The position numbers were made by a program, and so were the translations under genes. Below are positions 33,984-42,225 of a stretch of 64,000 nucleotides of DNA, piece after piece. The stretch is from Actinomycetales bacterium (GTDB taxonomy: Bacteria > Actinomycetota > Actinomycetes > Actinomycetales > Actinomycetaceae): assembly GCA_015655375.1 (NCBI GenBank), contig JAATFD010000036.1:1-64000 (forward strand). The letters are read 5' to 3'. How positions within the stretch are numbered: position 1 is the first letter of the stretch; each line of letters begins with the position of its first letter. The notes beneath the pieces were generated by a model. That model ran no database searches, was not told the origin of the DNA, and saw only the letters and a program-made list of their open reading frames with translations.

Positions 33984-34004
33984 TGAGAGGCGTTCTTTCG
34001 CCTA

Positions 34005-34078
34005 GCCCCGATAGCCCAACTGGCAGAGGCGGTCGGCTCAAACCCGGCTTGTTGTGGGTTCGAATCCCACTCGGGGTA
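34005..34078 (+). tRNA. tRNA with anticodon CAA (Leu by codon), class I shape
   Basis: A 74-nt tRNA. Acceptor GCCCCGA/TCGGGGT, anticodon stem GTCGG/CCGGC closing the loop CTCAAAC (anticodon CAA, reads UUG), 5-nt variable region TTGTT, and a perfect T arm GTGGG TTCGAAT CCCAC with discriminator A. The D stem GCCC/AGGC pairs over three bases. Bacterial leucine tRNAs are class II with a long variable arm, as in the other tRNA of this window, so this short form is unusual and its aminoacylation identity is uncertain. CCA is not encoded. Confidence 0.8.
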
Positions 34079-34204
34079 CTCAAAGTATCGCGCCATATGT
34101 GCTGTGACCTGCATAAACGGTGATGAGCATTTGTTCACACCCTCTGGGCGTGTGTGATTGATCGCCGTGGCGGATCGGTGAGGGGCGCAGCCTCGTCGAC
34201 CGGC

Positions 34205-34678
34205 TCAGACCTCCTGATCGTCAATGATGCGGTTCGAGACTCGTGCGCTGGCCAACAGACGACCGTCGGCGGACGTGATCTGGACCAGGTGGATGGCGGA
34301 TGTCCGACCCAGGTGAAGGGCGCTCGCCGTAGCAGTCACGAGACCGACCCGGGTCGAGCGCACGTGTGAGATCGACAGCTCGACGCCGACGGCGTGACCG
34401 CGTCCACTCGGACAAACCTTCGCGGCATGAACGCTCGAGGCCAACGATGCCGCGCTCTCGGCCAGGGCCGCAGAGGCACCACCGTGCAGGAGACCGATGG
34501 GCTGGAGGTTCCCTCGGCTCGGCATTGTCAGGACCGTGCGTTCGGCAGTGTTCTCGACGACCTCCATCCCCATCCGGTCCATCAATGACCCGGGCCAGTG
34601 CTGCCCCACCGAGGATGCGGTCGGCCGGTCCGTCGCGGCACGCTCCGATTCGGTGTTTGTCTCGTCGGTGTTCTCCAT
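34205..34678 (-). CDS. PaaI-family hotdog thioesterase
   Basis: A 157-residue acyl-CoA thioesterase. The hotdog core holds NLQPIGLLHGGASAALAESAASLASS, which contains the active-site HGGAS and the following catalytic Asp/Glu region, and ends with a strand (LHLGRTSAIHLVQITSADGRLLASARVS). The group includes MenI (DHNA-CoA thioesterase) and PaaI; the substrate cannot be decided. The ATG at 34678 is used; no good ribosome binding site precedes it. It is divergent from polA with only 19 nt between the two start codons, so their promoters overlap, and its N-terminal 30 residues are disordered. Confidence 0.82.
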   Translation of the reverse strand: MENTDETNTESERAATDRPTASSVGQHWPGSLMDRMGMEVVENTAERTVLTMPSRGNLQPIGLLHGGASAALAESAASLASSVHAAKVCPSGRGHAVGVELSISHVRSTRVGLVTATASALHLGRTSAIHLVQITSADGRLLASARVSNRIIDDQEV

Positions 34679-34680
34679 GC

Positions 34681-34690
34681 CCTCTAGGGT
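34681..34690. promoter_or_regulatory. Overlapping -10 elements between polA and the thioesterase gene
   Basis: TAGGGT (34685-34690, plus strand) stands 7 nt before the polA GTG and fits the leaderless pattern. TAGAGG on the other strand (34681-34686) shares the central CTAG and is 2 nt from the thioesterase start, so only the polA element is well placed. Confidence 0.4.
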
Positions 34691-34697
34691 GGCATGT

Positions 34698-37442
34698 GTG
34701 AAGGACACTCTGCTGATCATCGATGGCCATTCCATGGCCTTCCGCGCGTTCTATGCGTTGCCGACCGACACGTTCCGCACCTCGACGGGTCAGTTCACCA
34801 ACGCCGTCTACGGCTTCGTCTCAATGCTCGTGCGTCTGCTCGATCAGGAACGCCCCAACCGGATCGCGGTTGCGTTCGACCTGTCGCGTCATTCGTTCCG
34901 CACGGATGAGTATCCCGAGTACAAGGGCACACGCGCCGACACGCCCGAGGAGTTCAAGGGCCAGGTCGAGCTCATCCGCGAGGTTCTCACCGCGATGGGG
35001 ATCCTGTCTCTGACGAAGGAGAACTACGAGGCCGATGACATTCTCGCGACGCTCGCGACAGAAGGAGACGCCAAGGACTGGCGTGTCCTCGTGGCGTCTG
35101 GGGACCGCGATTCCTTCCAGCTCATCACCGACAACGTCACCGTCCTCTACCCCGGCCAAGGGCCAGGAGATTTGCGGGTGATGACCCCGGAAGCCGTCCA
35201 AGAGAAATATGGCTTGGCCCCTCAGTCATATCCGGAATTGGCCGCGCTGGTGGGCGAGACCTCTGACAATCTTCCTGGTGTCCCCGGGGTCGGCCCCAAG
35301 ACTGCTGCCCAATGGCTCGCCAAATGGGGTGGGCTGGAGAATCTCCTTGACCATGCCGATGAGGTCGGCGGTAAGCGGGGTGAGACTCTGCGCGAGCATG
35401 TGGACGATGTCCGACGCAATCGCCGTCTCAACCACCTGCTGACCGACCTCGATGTGGGAATCGACGTTGATGACATGCGACGCGGGCCGACGGATCGACG
35501 GGCCCTGGACGACCTCTTCGATGTTCTCGAGTTCTCAGCGCTGCGTTCCCGGGTTCTGGCGGTTGCCGACGTCGGCATCGCTTCCGGGTCGGGTTCCGTC
35601 GCGAACGAGGACGCACCCGACGGCTCCGGCGGACCCGATGGGAAGGGCGCGCCGGGCGCAACCACCGACATCACCGTAGTCGTCCCGGATACCGACCTGA
35701 GTCAGTGGCTCGTCGGCCTGGGAGACGACCCGGTCGCCCTGTGGGTCGAGGGGCCGCGCCGTCCCGCTCGCGGTGACGCCGAGCGGATCGCCCTTCTGCA
35801 AGGGGACCGGGTGTTGGTCGTGGAGACCTCGGAGCTGACTCCCGGTCAGGACACGGCACTGGGGGAATATCTCTCGGGAGCACTCGGTCTCGTCGTCCAC
35901 GACGGCAAGGGGTCGTGGCACGCACTGCGAGGACGCGGATGGAGGATGAACGCGCCGGCGTTCGACGTCGAGCTGGCGGCCTATCTGGCCCGACCCGAGC
36001 AGCGCGGGTATGACCTCGAGGCCCTGGCGACCCGTTACCTGTCGCGAGAGATCGGAGCGACCGGCGATTCCGATGCGCTCTTCGAGGTCGACGACCTGAT
36101 GGAGTCTCCGGAGCGCGAGAATGGCCCGACATCGGCCCAGGCACTGGCCGTCGAGTCCGTACGCGCCGTTGCTGAGCTCGCGGTGATTCTCCGTCCTGTC
36201 CTCGAAGACCATGGGGAGTACGACCTTCTCGAAGACATCGAGCTGCCGGTCCAAGCAGTGCTGGAACGGATGGAGGACACCGGCATCGCCGTGGATCCGT
36301 CTGTCTTCGCCGAACTGCACGGTGAGCTCTCCTCTGGCGTTGAGCGAGCCGCGAGCGAGGCGTACAAGGACATCGGCCATGAAGTCAATCTCTCAAGCCC
36401 CAAGCAGCTGCAGGAGGTGCTCTTCACCGAGCTCGATCTGCCGAAGACGAAGCGGACGAAGACCGGCTACACGACGAACGCGGACGCGTTGCAGGAGCTG
36501 TGGACGCGCACGCAGAACCCGTTCCTCGAGCACTTGCTGATGCATCGCGACCGGATCAAACTCCTTCAGATGGTCGAGACACTCCAGGGGTCTGTCGGGG
36601 ACGACCAGCGGATCCACACGACGTTCTCCCAGGTCGTCGCCGCGACCGGGCGGCTGGCATCCTCGGACCCGAACCTCCAGAACATTCCGGCGCGCACGGC
36701 CGACGGGCTGCGGATCCGTCATGGCTTTGTCGCAGGTCCCGACTACGAATGTCTGATGAGCGTCGACTATTCGCAGATCGAGATGCGGATCATGGCCCAT
36801 CTCTCGCGCGACGGAGGCCTCATCGACGCCTTCAACACGGGCGAGGATCTCCACCGGACGATGGCCTCGATGATCTTCGGAACACCGGTCGACGAGGTCA
36901 CACTTCAGGAGCGCTCGCGCATCAAGGCGACGTCCTATGGGCTCGCCTACGGGCTCTCCTCCTATGGGCTGGCCCAGCAACTGGGCATCTCCGTTCCGGA
37001 GGCAGCCGATCTGCGTGAGCGTTACTTCGAGCGTTTCGGCGGTGTCCGCGATTATCTGGCGAGCCTGGTCGAGCAAGCCCGCCACGACGGCTTCACGCAG
37101 ACGATGTTCCATCGGCGGCGCTACCTGCCTGACCTGGCGTCCGACAACCGGCAGCGCCGGGAGATGGCCGAGCGCGCGGCGCTCAACGCTCCGATCCAGG
37201 GATCGGCCGCCGACATCATCAAGATCGCGATGGTCCGCGCGGACAAGGCTCTGTCGGAGGCGAGGTTGCGTTCACGTCTCCTCCTGCAGATCCACGACGA
37301 ATTGATCATCGAGGTCGCCGAGAGCGAGCGTGAGCAGGTCGAAGGCATCGTGCGCACCGAGATGGCCTCCCCGGTCCATATGGACGTGCCGCTCGAAGTG
37401 GCCGTCGGGGTCGGGCATTCATGGATGGAAGCGGCCCACTGA
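34698..37442 (+). CDS. polA: DNA polymerase I
   Basis: A 914-residue polymerase for Okazaki fragment processing and excision repair. The 5'-3' nuclease domain (residues 1 to about 300) has LIIDGHSMAFRAFYALP, NYEADDILAT and GPKTAAQWLAKWG. The middle domain is a degenerate 3'-5' exonuclease region in which the metal-binding acidic motifs are not seen, as in other actinobacterial enzymes, so proofreading is unlikely. The polymerase domain has motif A SVDYSQIEMRIMAH, motif B RSRIKATSYGLAYGLSSYGL and motif C LLLQIHDELIIEV. The GTG at 34698 is chosen because TAGGGT is 7 nt ahead. Open frame further upstream belongs to antisense of the thioesterase gene. Confidence 0.96.
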   Translation: MKDTLLIIDGHSMAFRAFYALPTDTFRTSTGQFTNAVYGFVSMLVRLLDQERPNRIAVAFDLSRHSFRTDEYPEYKGTRADTPEEFKGQVELIREVLTAMGILSLTKENYEADDILATLATEGDAKDWRVLVASGDRDSFQLITDNVTVLYPGQGPGDLRVMTPEAVQEKYGLAPQSYPELAALVGETSDNLPGVPGVGPKTAAQWLAKWGGLENLLDHADEVGGKRGETLREHVDDVRRNRRLNHLLTDLDVGIDVDDMRRGPTDRRALDDLFDVLEFSALRSRVLAVADVGIASGSGSVANEDAPDGSGGPDGKGAPGATTDITVVVPDTDLSQWLVGLGDDPVALWVEGPRRPARGDAERIALLQGDRVLVVETSELTPGQDTALGEYLSGALGLVVHDGKGSWHALRGRGWRMNAPAFDVELAAYLARPEQRGYDLEALATRYLSREIGATGDSDALFEVDDLMESPERENGPTSAQALAVESVRAVAELAVILRPVLEDHGEYDLLEDIELPVQAVLERMEDTGIAVDPSVFAELHGELSSGVERAASEAYKDIGHEVNLSSPKQLQEVLFTELDLPKTKRTKTGYTTNADALQELWTRTQNPFLEHLLMHRDRIKLLQMVETLQGSVGDDQRIHTTFSQVVAATGRLASSDPNLQNIPARTADGLRIRHGFVAGPDYECLMSVDYSQIEMRIMAHLSRDGGLIDAFNTGEDLHRTMASMIFGTPVDEVTLQERSRIKATSYGLAYGLSSYGLAQQLGISVPEAADLRERYFERFGGVRDYLASLVEQARHDGFTQTMFHRRRYLPDLASDNRQRREMAERAALNAPIQGSAADIIKIAMVRADKALSEARLRSRLLLQIHDELIIEVAESEREQVEGIVRTEMASPVHMDVPLEVAVGVGHSWMEAAH

Positions 37443-37550
37443 CGCCCGACTGTCCGACGGCGAGGCCACGGACCGATCGGGACTCGAGAACGGCTGCCGA
37501 TCGGGGCACATCGAGTGCCCGAACGGTCTGGATTCGGCACCGCGTCCTGC

Positions 37551-37556
37551 TAGACT
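37551..37556 (+). promoter_or_regulatory. Putative -10 element of rpsA
   Basis: TAGACT about 105 bp ahead of the rpsA ATG, with a 100-nt leader. No good -35 was found. Confidence 0.4.
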
Positions 37557-37660
37557 CTTATAACTGTGCGCAGGTTTGCCGTACCCAGCTCGGGATCGTG
37601 AATCAGCTCACACTGACACTGTCCACACACTAGATCGTCCGTTTCGGAGAACACAACTAC

Positions 37661-39127
37661 ATGACCACCACCACCGCGCAGCCCGGAAGCTCCACTCCGC
37701 AGGTTGCTGTGAACGACATCGGGTCCACCGAGGACCTGCTCGCCGCCATTGACGAGACCATCAAGTACTTCAATGATGGTGACATCGTCGAGGGCACAGT
37801 CGTCAAGGTCGACCACGACGAGGTCCTCCTCGACATCGGTTACAAGACCGAGGGCGTCATCCTCTCCCGAGAGCTCTCCATCAAGCACGACGTCAATCCT
37901 GACGAGGTCGTCGCGGTGGGTGACAAGATCGAGGCCCTCGTCCTCCAGAAGGAAGATAAGGAAGGCCGTCTGCTCCTGTCCAAGAAGCGCGCTCAGTATG
38001 AGCGCGCGTGGGGCAAGATCGAGAAGATCAAGGAGGAGGACGGCGTCGTCACCGGCACCGTCATCGAGGTCGTCAAGGGTGGTCTGATCCTTGACATCGG
38101 CCTTCGCGGCTTCCTCCCGGCCTCCTTGGTCGAGATGCGTCGTGTCCGTGACCTCCAGCCCTACATCGGTCGTGAGCTCGAGGCGAAGATCATCGAACTC
38201 GACAAGAACCGCAACAATGTCGTCCTCTCCCGCCGGGCATGGCTCGAGCAGACGCAGTCCGAGGTCCGCACGAACTTCCTGCACACGCTGCAGAAGGGAC
38301 AGGTCCGCAAGGGGACGGTCTCATCGATCGTCAACTTCGGTGCCTTCGTCGACCTCGGTGGTGTCGACGGTCTGGTGCACGTCTCCGAACTGTCCTGGAA
38401 GCACATCGACCACCCGTCCGAGGTGGTCGAGGTCGGCCAGGAGGTCACGGTCGAGGTCCTGGACGTCGACATGGATCGCGAGCGCGTCTCTCTGTCGCTC
38501 AAGGCGACCCAGGAGGACCCATGGCAGGCCTTCGCCCGCACGCACGCGATCGGTCAGATCGTGCCGGGCAAGGTCACGAAGCTCGTCCCCTTCGGAGCGT
38601 TCGTCCGCGTCGAGGACGGCATCGAGGGCCTGGTCCACATCTCCGAACTGGCACAGCGTCACGTCGACCTGCCCGAGCAGGTCGTCAAGGTCGGCGAAGA
38701 GGTCTTCGTCAAGGTCATCGACATCGACCTCGAGCGTCGCCGCATCTCGCTGTCCCTCAAACAAGCCAATGAGGGCGTCGACCCCAACTCCGACGACTTC
38801 GATCCGTCGCTGTACGGGATGGCTGCGGAGTACGACGAGAACGGCACCTACAAGTACCCCGAGGGCTTCGATCCCGAGACCCAGGAGTGGATGGAAGGCT
38901 ACGACACCCAACGGGAAACCTGGGAAGCGCAATACGCTGAGGCGCAGACTCGCTGGGAGGCCCACAAGGCCCAGGTCTCACGCGCCCTCAACGAGGACAA
39001 CGAGTCCACCGGCAGTGCTTCGGTCGAGGAGCAGGCTTCCTACTCCAACCCGGTCGACACCGAGGGCACGCTGGCATCGGATGAGGCCCTCGCGGCCCTG
39101 CGCGAGAAGCTGACGTCCAGCAACTGA
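37661..39127 (+). CDS. rpsA: 30S ribosomal protein S1
   Basis: A 488-residue RNA-binding protein with four S1 domains, as in other actinobacteria (six in E. coli). They begin near residues 43 (IVEGTVVKVDHDEVLLDIGYK), 125 (DGVVTGTVIEVVKGGLILDI), 212 (GQVRKGTVSSIVNFGAFVDL) and 297 (GQIVPGKVTKLVPFGAFVRV); a Glu/Ser-rich C-terminal tail follows. The third and fourth carry the typical FGAFV followed by GLVH. S1 helps place mRNAs with weak ribosome binding sites on the 30S subunit. The ATG at 37661 has only a distant GGAG. Transcription ends at a perfect terminator at 39172. Confidence 0.96.
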   Translation: MTTTTAQPGSSTPQVAVNDIGSTEDLLAAIDETIKYFNDGDIVEGTVVKVDHDEVLLDIGYKTEGVILSRELSIKHDVNPDEVVAVGDKIEALVLQKEDKEGRLLLSKKRAQYERAWGKIEKIKEEDGVVTGTVIEVVKGGLILDIGLRGFLPASLVEMRRVRDLQPYIGRELEAKIIELDKNRNNVVLSRRAWLEQTQSEVRTNFLHTLQKGQVRKGTVSSIVNFGAFVDLGGVDGLVHVSELSWKHIDHPSEVVEVGQEVTVEVLDVDMDRERVSLSLKATQEDPWQAFARTHAIGQIVPGKVTKLVPFGAFVRVEDGIEGLVHISELAQRHVDLPEQVVKVGEEVFVKVIDIDLERRRISLSLKQANEGVDPNSDDFDPSLYGMAAEYDENGTYKYPEGFDPETQEWMEGYDTQRETWEAQYAEAQTRWEAHKAQVSRALNEDNESTGSASVEEQASYSNPVDTEGTLASDEALAALREKLTSSN

Positions 39128-39171
39128 TTCTCGAGGAGTGAGGGTTGGTCTGATCCTCATTCCACGGGAGA

Positions 39172-39205
39172 AAGAGGTCCGCACCTTCTGGTGCGGGCCT
39201 CTTTT
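39172..39205 (+). terminator. Rho-independent terminator of rpsA
   Basis: Arms AAGAGGTCCGCACC (39172-39185) and GGTGCGGGCCTCTT (39190-39203) pair over 14 bp with one wobble; loop TTCT, and a T-run at 39202-39205. Confidence 0.9.
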
Positions 39206-39248
39206 GCGCGTGCGGGCGTGTGATGGATTGCGCGGTCGACGCCGACGT

Positions 39249-39254
39249 TAGCCT
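39249..39254 (+). promoter_or_regulatory. Putative -10 element of coaE (leaderless type)
   Basis: TAGCCT, 6 nt before the ATG at 39261, with no ribosome binding site between. Confidence 0.45.
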
Positions 39255-39260
39255 GAAGAC

Positions 39261-40553
39261 ATGTTCGTCCTCGTCACCGCATTCGCCGTCCTTCCTGGTC
39301 AGGAGGCGACCATGTCGGCCCGGATCCTGTCCCTCCTCCCGGATTCCGTCGAGCATGAAGGCGATGAGGTTCGGCTCGAGAAACGCTTTCTTGCTCCGAC
39401 TGCGCGCGAGGCAGTGGTAGGCATCCGGGTTCTTCTCGGCGAATTGCGCCCGGACGCCGTGGTCGCCCTCGGATCGACCACCTGCGGATCGATCACGCTG
39501 TGGGGGCAGGCAGATGAGTCGGCACTGGCGCACCGGGCGACCGGGAACGCCGCCGGCCGCGTCGCGTCGGTGAAATCGACTGCTCGGGACTCCCGCTCAC
39601 GTGTCTCCAGCACCGCGCCGGTGGCAGGTCTTCTCGAGTCCCTCGCCACGTCCGGAGTGGATGTGATCGCGGGCACCGGTGCAGACGACCCGCTCGACAA
39701 TGCCGTTTATTACGCGGTTCTCACTACTGTGCAGGACCATGCCCGGGCGTGGGGGACCGACGCTGTTCCAGCGATTCTCGTCGGTCTGCCCACCGGCACG
39801 GGCGAGCCTGACACCGACGGTCTGCGCGGGGTCCGCGACCTCATCGCCACACTGACGTCGTCGGTTGAGGAACGCACCCGTTGGGACCGCCCGGACTTTG
39901 TGCGCCGGGGCGGGGCGACTGCCCAGTTGCTCCGCCCGATGGTTCTGCCGACGTCGCGTGCTCCCCGCATCGGAGTGTCCGGGGGAGTGGGTGCCGGCAA
40001 GTCGACGGTCACGGCCGCTTTCCGACGTCACGGCGCGATCATCGCGGATGCCGATGAGCTCGCGCGACAGGTCGTTGAGCCTGGGACTGAGGGACTGGCC
40101 CGTGTCGTGGAGGAATTCGGACCGGGGGTCCTGCACGCGGACGGGAGCCTGAACCGTGCGGCGCTGGCACGGATCGTCTTCGCGCAAGCTCGGGCGCGAG
40201 CCCGACTCGAGTCGATCACCCATCCGCTCATCGCCCGTGCCGCACGCGACATCATGCGTGCGGCTCCGTCGAACTCTCTGGCGATCTACGACGTCCCGCT
40301 TCTGGTCGAGACGGGAATGGAGGAGCTCTTCGATGCGGTCCTCGTCGTCGATGCCTCCCGGTCGCTCCGGTTGACGCGTCTGGAGGACCGTGGGATGCCC
40401 TCCGATGAGGCTGACCGCCGTATGACGGCACAGGCCGACATGACCGAGCGTCGCAGGGTCGCGACGATCTGGATCGACAACGCAGGGACCCGTGACGACC
40501 TCGCGATCCTGGTCGACGCAATCATCGCCCGATGGTTCCTTCGCGAGGATTGA
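39261..40553 (+). CDS. coaE: Dephospho-CoA kinase with an N-terminal pyroglutamyl-peptidase-like domain
   Basis: A 430-residue protein. Residues 236-430 are dephospho-CoA kinase, the last step of CoA synthesis: P-loop GVSGGVGAGKSTV (238-250), IIADADELARQVVEPG, the lid/substrate segment SITHPLIARAARD, IYDVPLLVETGMEELFDAV, and RLEDRGMPSDEADRRM. Residues 1-230 resemble pyrrolidone-carboxylate peptidase (family C15): FVLVTAFAVLPGQ, DAVVALGSTTCGSITL and PLDNAVYYAVL align by pattern, but the catalytic Cys (position of Asp146) and His (AILVGLPTG) are replaced, so this domain is probably inactive. The ATG at 39261 is set by TAGCCT. The C15 reading is from pattern, moderately sure. Confidence 0.8.
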   Translation: MFVLVTAFAVLPGQEATMSARILSLLPDSVEHEGDEVRLEKRFLAPTAREAVVGIRVLLGELRPDAVVALGSTTCGSITLWGQADESALAHRATGNAAGRVASVKSTARDSRSRVSSTAPVAGLLESLATSGVDVIAGTGADDPLDNAVYYAVLTTVQDHARAWGTDAVPAILVGLPTGTGEPDTDGLRGVRDLIATLTSSVEERTRWDRPDFVRRGGATAQLLRPMVLPTSRAPRIGVSGGVGAGKSTVTAAFRRHGAIIADADELARQVVEPGTEGLARVVEEFGPGVLHADGSLNRAALARIVFAQARARARLESITHPLIARAARDIMRAAPSNSLAIYDVPLLVETGMEELFDAVLVVDASRSLRLTRLEDRGMPSDEADRRMTAQADMTERRRVATIWIDNAGTRDDLAILVDAIIARWFLRED

Positions 40554-40554
40554 T

Positions 40555-42105
40555 TCAGGAGACGATCCAGCGCATTTCCCAGGGGGAGAGTCGGTCTGCC
40601 GGTCGGTGCCCGTGAACCGGAGGAGCGCAATTCGCGAGGACGACGTCACCCTCGGGTAGGTCCCAGAGAAGGCCGTCCGATGACATATTCGCGACGGCGT
40701 CGAAGGTTCGTCCATGCCAGAGTCTGCGTACCCACCACAGAACGGGGTGATCGGGCTCGAGCAGGTCGAAGTCACCGTCGACGAGGACGCGGAGACTGTG
40801 GCGCAGCGAAATCATCCGTCGGAAGAATTCGAAGGTCGATCCAGGCACACCGACCTGCGCCGCCACGTTGACATCGAGATGATCGGGGTTGACCGGGAGC
40901 CAGGCATCGCCCGTGGTGAAACCTGCTCCCGGCGTGCCATCCCACTGCATCGGAGTCCGCGCATTGTCACGGCTCCCGGCGACGATCCCGGGCCAGACGG
41001 CGGCCGGGTTCTCTCCTTCGACTTCGACATGTTCGTGCCAGTAGCCGAGCGTCTCCACGTCGCGGAGCTCGCTGATGTCGGCCCACGGGTAGTTCGCCAT
41101 ACCGATCTCCTCGCCCTGATAAACGAAGGGGGTGCCCTGATGAGCGTGGAGCATACCGGCCCAGGCGGTGGCCGAGGCGTGCCGATGGGAGACGGGATCG
41201 CCGTAGCGGGAAACCGGGCGCGCCTGGTCATGATTCGACAGGTACAAGGCATTCCACCCGTGTCCCGACAGCCCGAGATTCCAGCGGGCACGGGTCCGCT
41301 TCATGGCGGGCAGATGAAGAGGAATCGGACAGAATCTGTTCCCGTTCTCCTGATCCAGTGCCATGTGCTCGAACTGGAACACCATGTCGAGCTCCCCACG
41401 GGAAGGATCGGTTGTCGCGCGCGCCTGGTCGTTGGAAATCAGATTGATGACGTCCATCCGGAAGCCGTCGATCCCGCGATCGAGCCACCGGCGCATCATT
41501 GCGAAGATCTCCAGGCGGACGTTGGGATTGTCCCAATTGAGATCGGGCTGACCGGGCGCGAACAGATGGAGGTAATACTCGCCGCGTTCGGCGTCCCACG
41601 TCCACGCCGGGCCGAAGAACGCGCTCATCCACGGATTTGGCTCGTCACCGCGGGGAGTCCCCGCCGGAGCTGCGGGATCTGGATGGGCTCCAGGCTTCGG
41701 ATCGCGCCAGATGTACCAGTCGTGGCACGGCGAACCCGGCGTGCGGGAGTCTCGGAACCAGGAGTGCTCGCTGGACGTGTGATTGACGACGAGATCCATC
41801 ACCAGGCGCATGCCACGCTCGTGGAGAGCTTCGACGAGAGCGTCGAGGTCACCGAGCGTGCCGAAGATCGGATCGATGTCCTCATAGTCGGAGATGTCGT
41901 AGCCGTTGTCTTGCATGGGGGAGCGGAGGACCGGTGACAGCCAAACGACATCGACTCCGAGACGGTGCAGATAGGGCACGCGGCGGATGATGCCCGGGAT
42001 GTCGCCAATCCCGTCTCCATCCGAATCCTGGAACGATCGCGGCTAGACCTGGTAGACGGTTGAAGTCCTCCACCACCCGGGGAGGTCGGGGGTGCGCTCG
42101 CTCAT
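40555..42105 (-). pseudogene. GH13 alpha-glucosidase gene with a premature TAG
   Basis: A 516-codon oligo-1,6-glucosidase/alpha-glucosidase frame interrupted by one stop at codon 21 (42043-42045). The sequence WWRTSTVYQV-stop-PRSFQDSDGDGIGDIPGII shows TAG exactly where family members have the Tyr of VYQIYPRSF, so a single base change explains it. The rest is intact: GFRMDVINLI (nucleophile Asp), FQFEHM (acid/base Glu), LSNHDQAR (third acid) and a full C-terminal domain. Start ATG 42105 has a perfect AAAGGAGG. Without suppression only a 20-residue peptide is made; a restart at the GTG at 41979 would lack the first strand. It ends at coaE, convergent. Confidence 0.85.
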
Positions 42106-42213
42106 GGTCCTCCTTTGTGATCGGGTCCGCAGCAATGCGGACGCGATGCCGTCGGCCATCCTAGGCCGTCCGTCATCCGTCGCGCCGATGACGCAGATGC
42201 CTCTGGTCTCGCC

Positions 42214-42219
42214 TACCGT
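42214..42219 (+). promoter_or_regulatory. Putative -10 element of uvrB (leaderless type)
   Basis: TACCGT, 6 nt before the ATG at 42226. Confidence 0.45.
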
Positions 42220-42225
42220 TGGACC

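Noticed and set aside
40714-41937. Plus-strand frame of 407 codons opposite the glucosidase
   Set aside because: Shadow frame; the minus strand has intact GH13 motifs except for one TAG.
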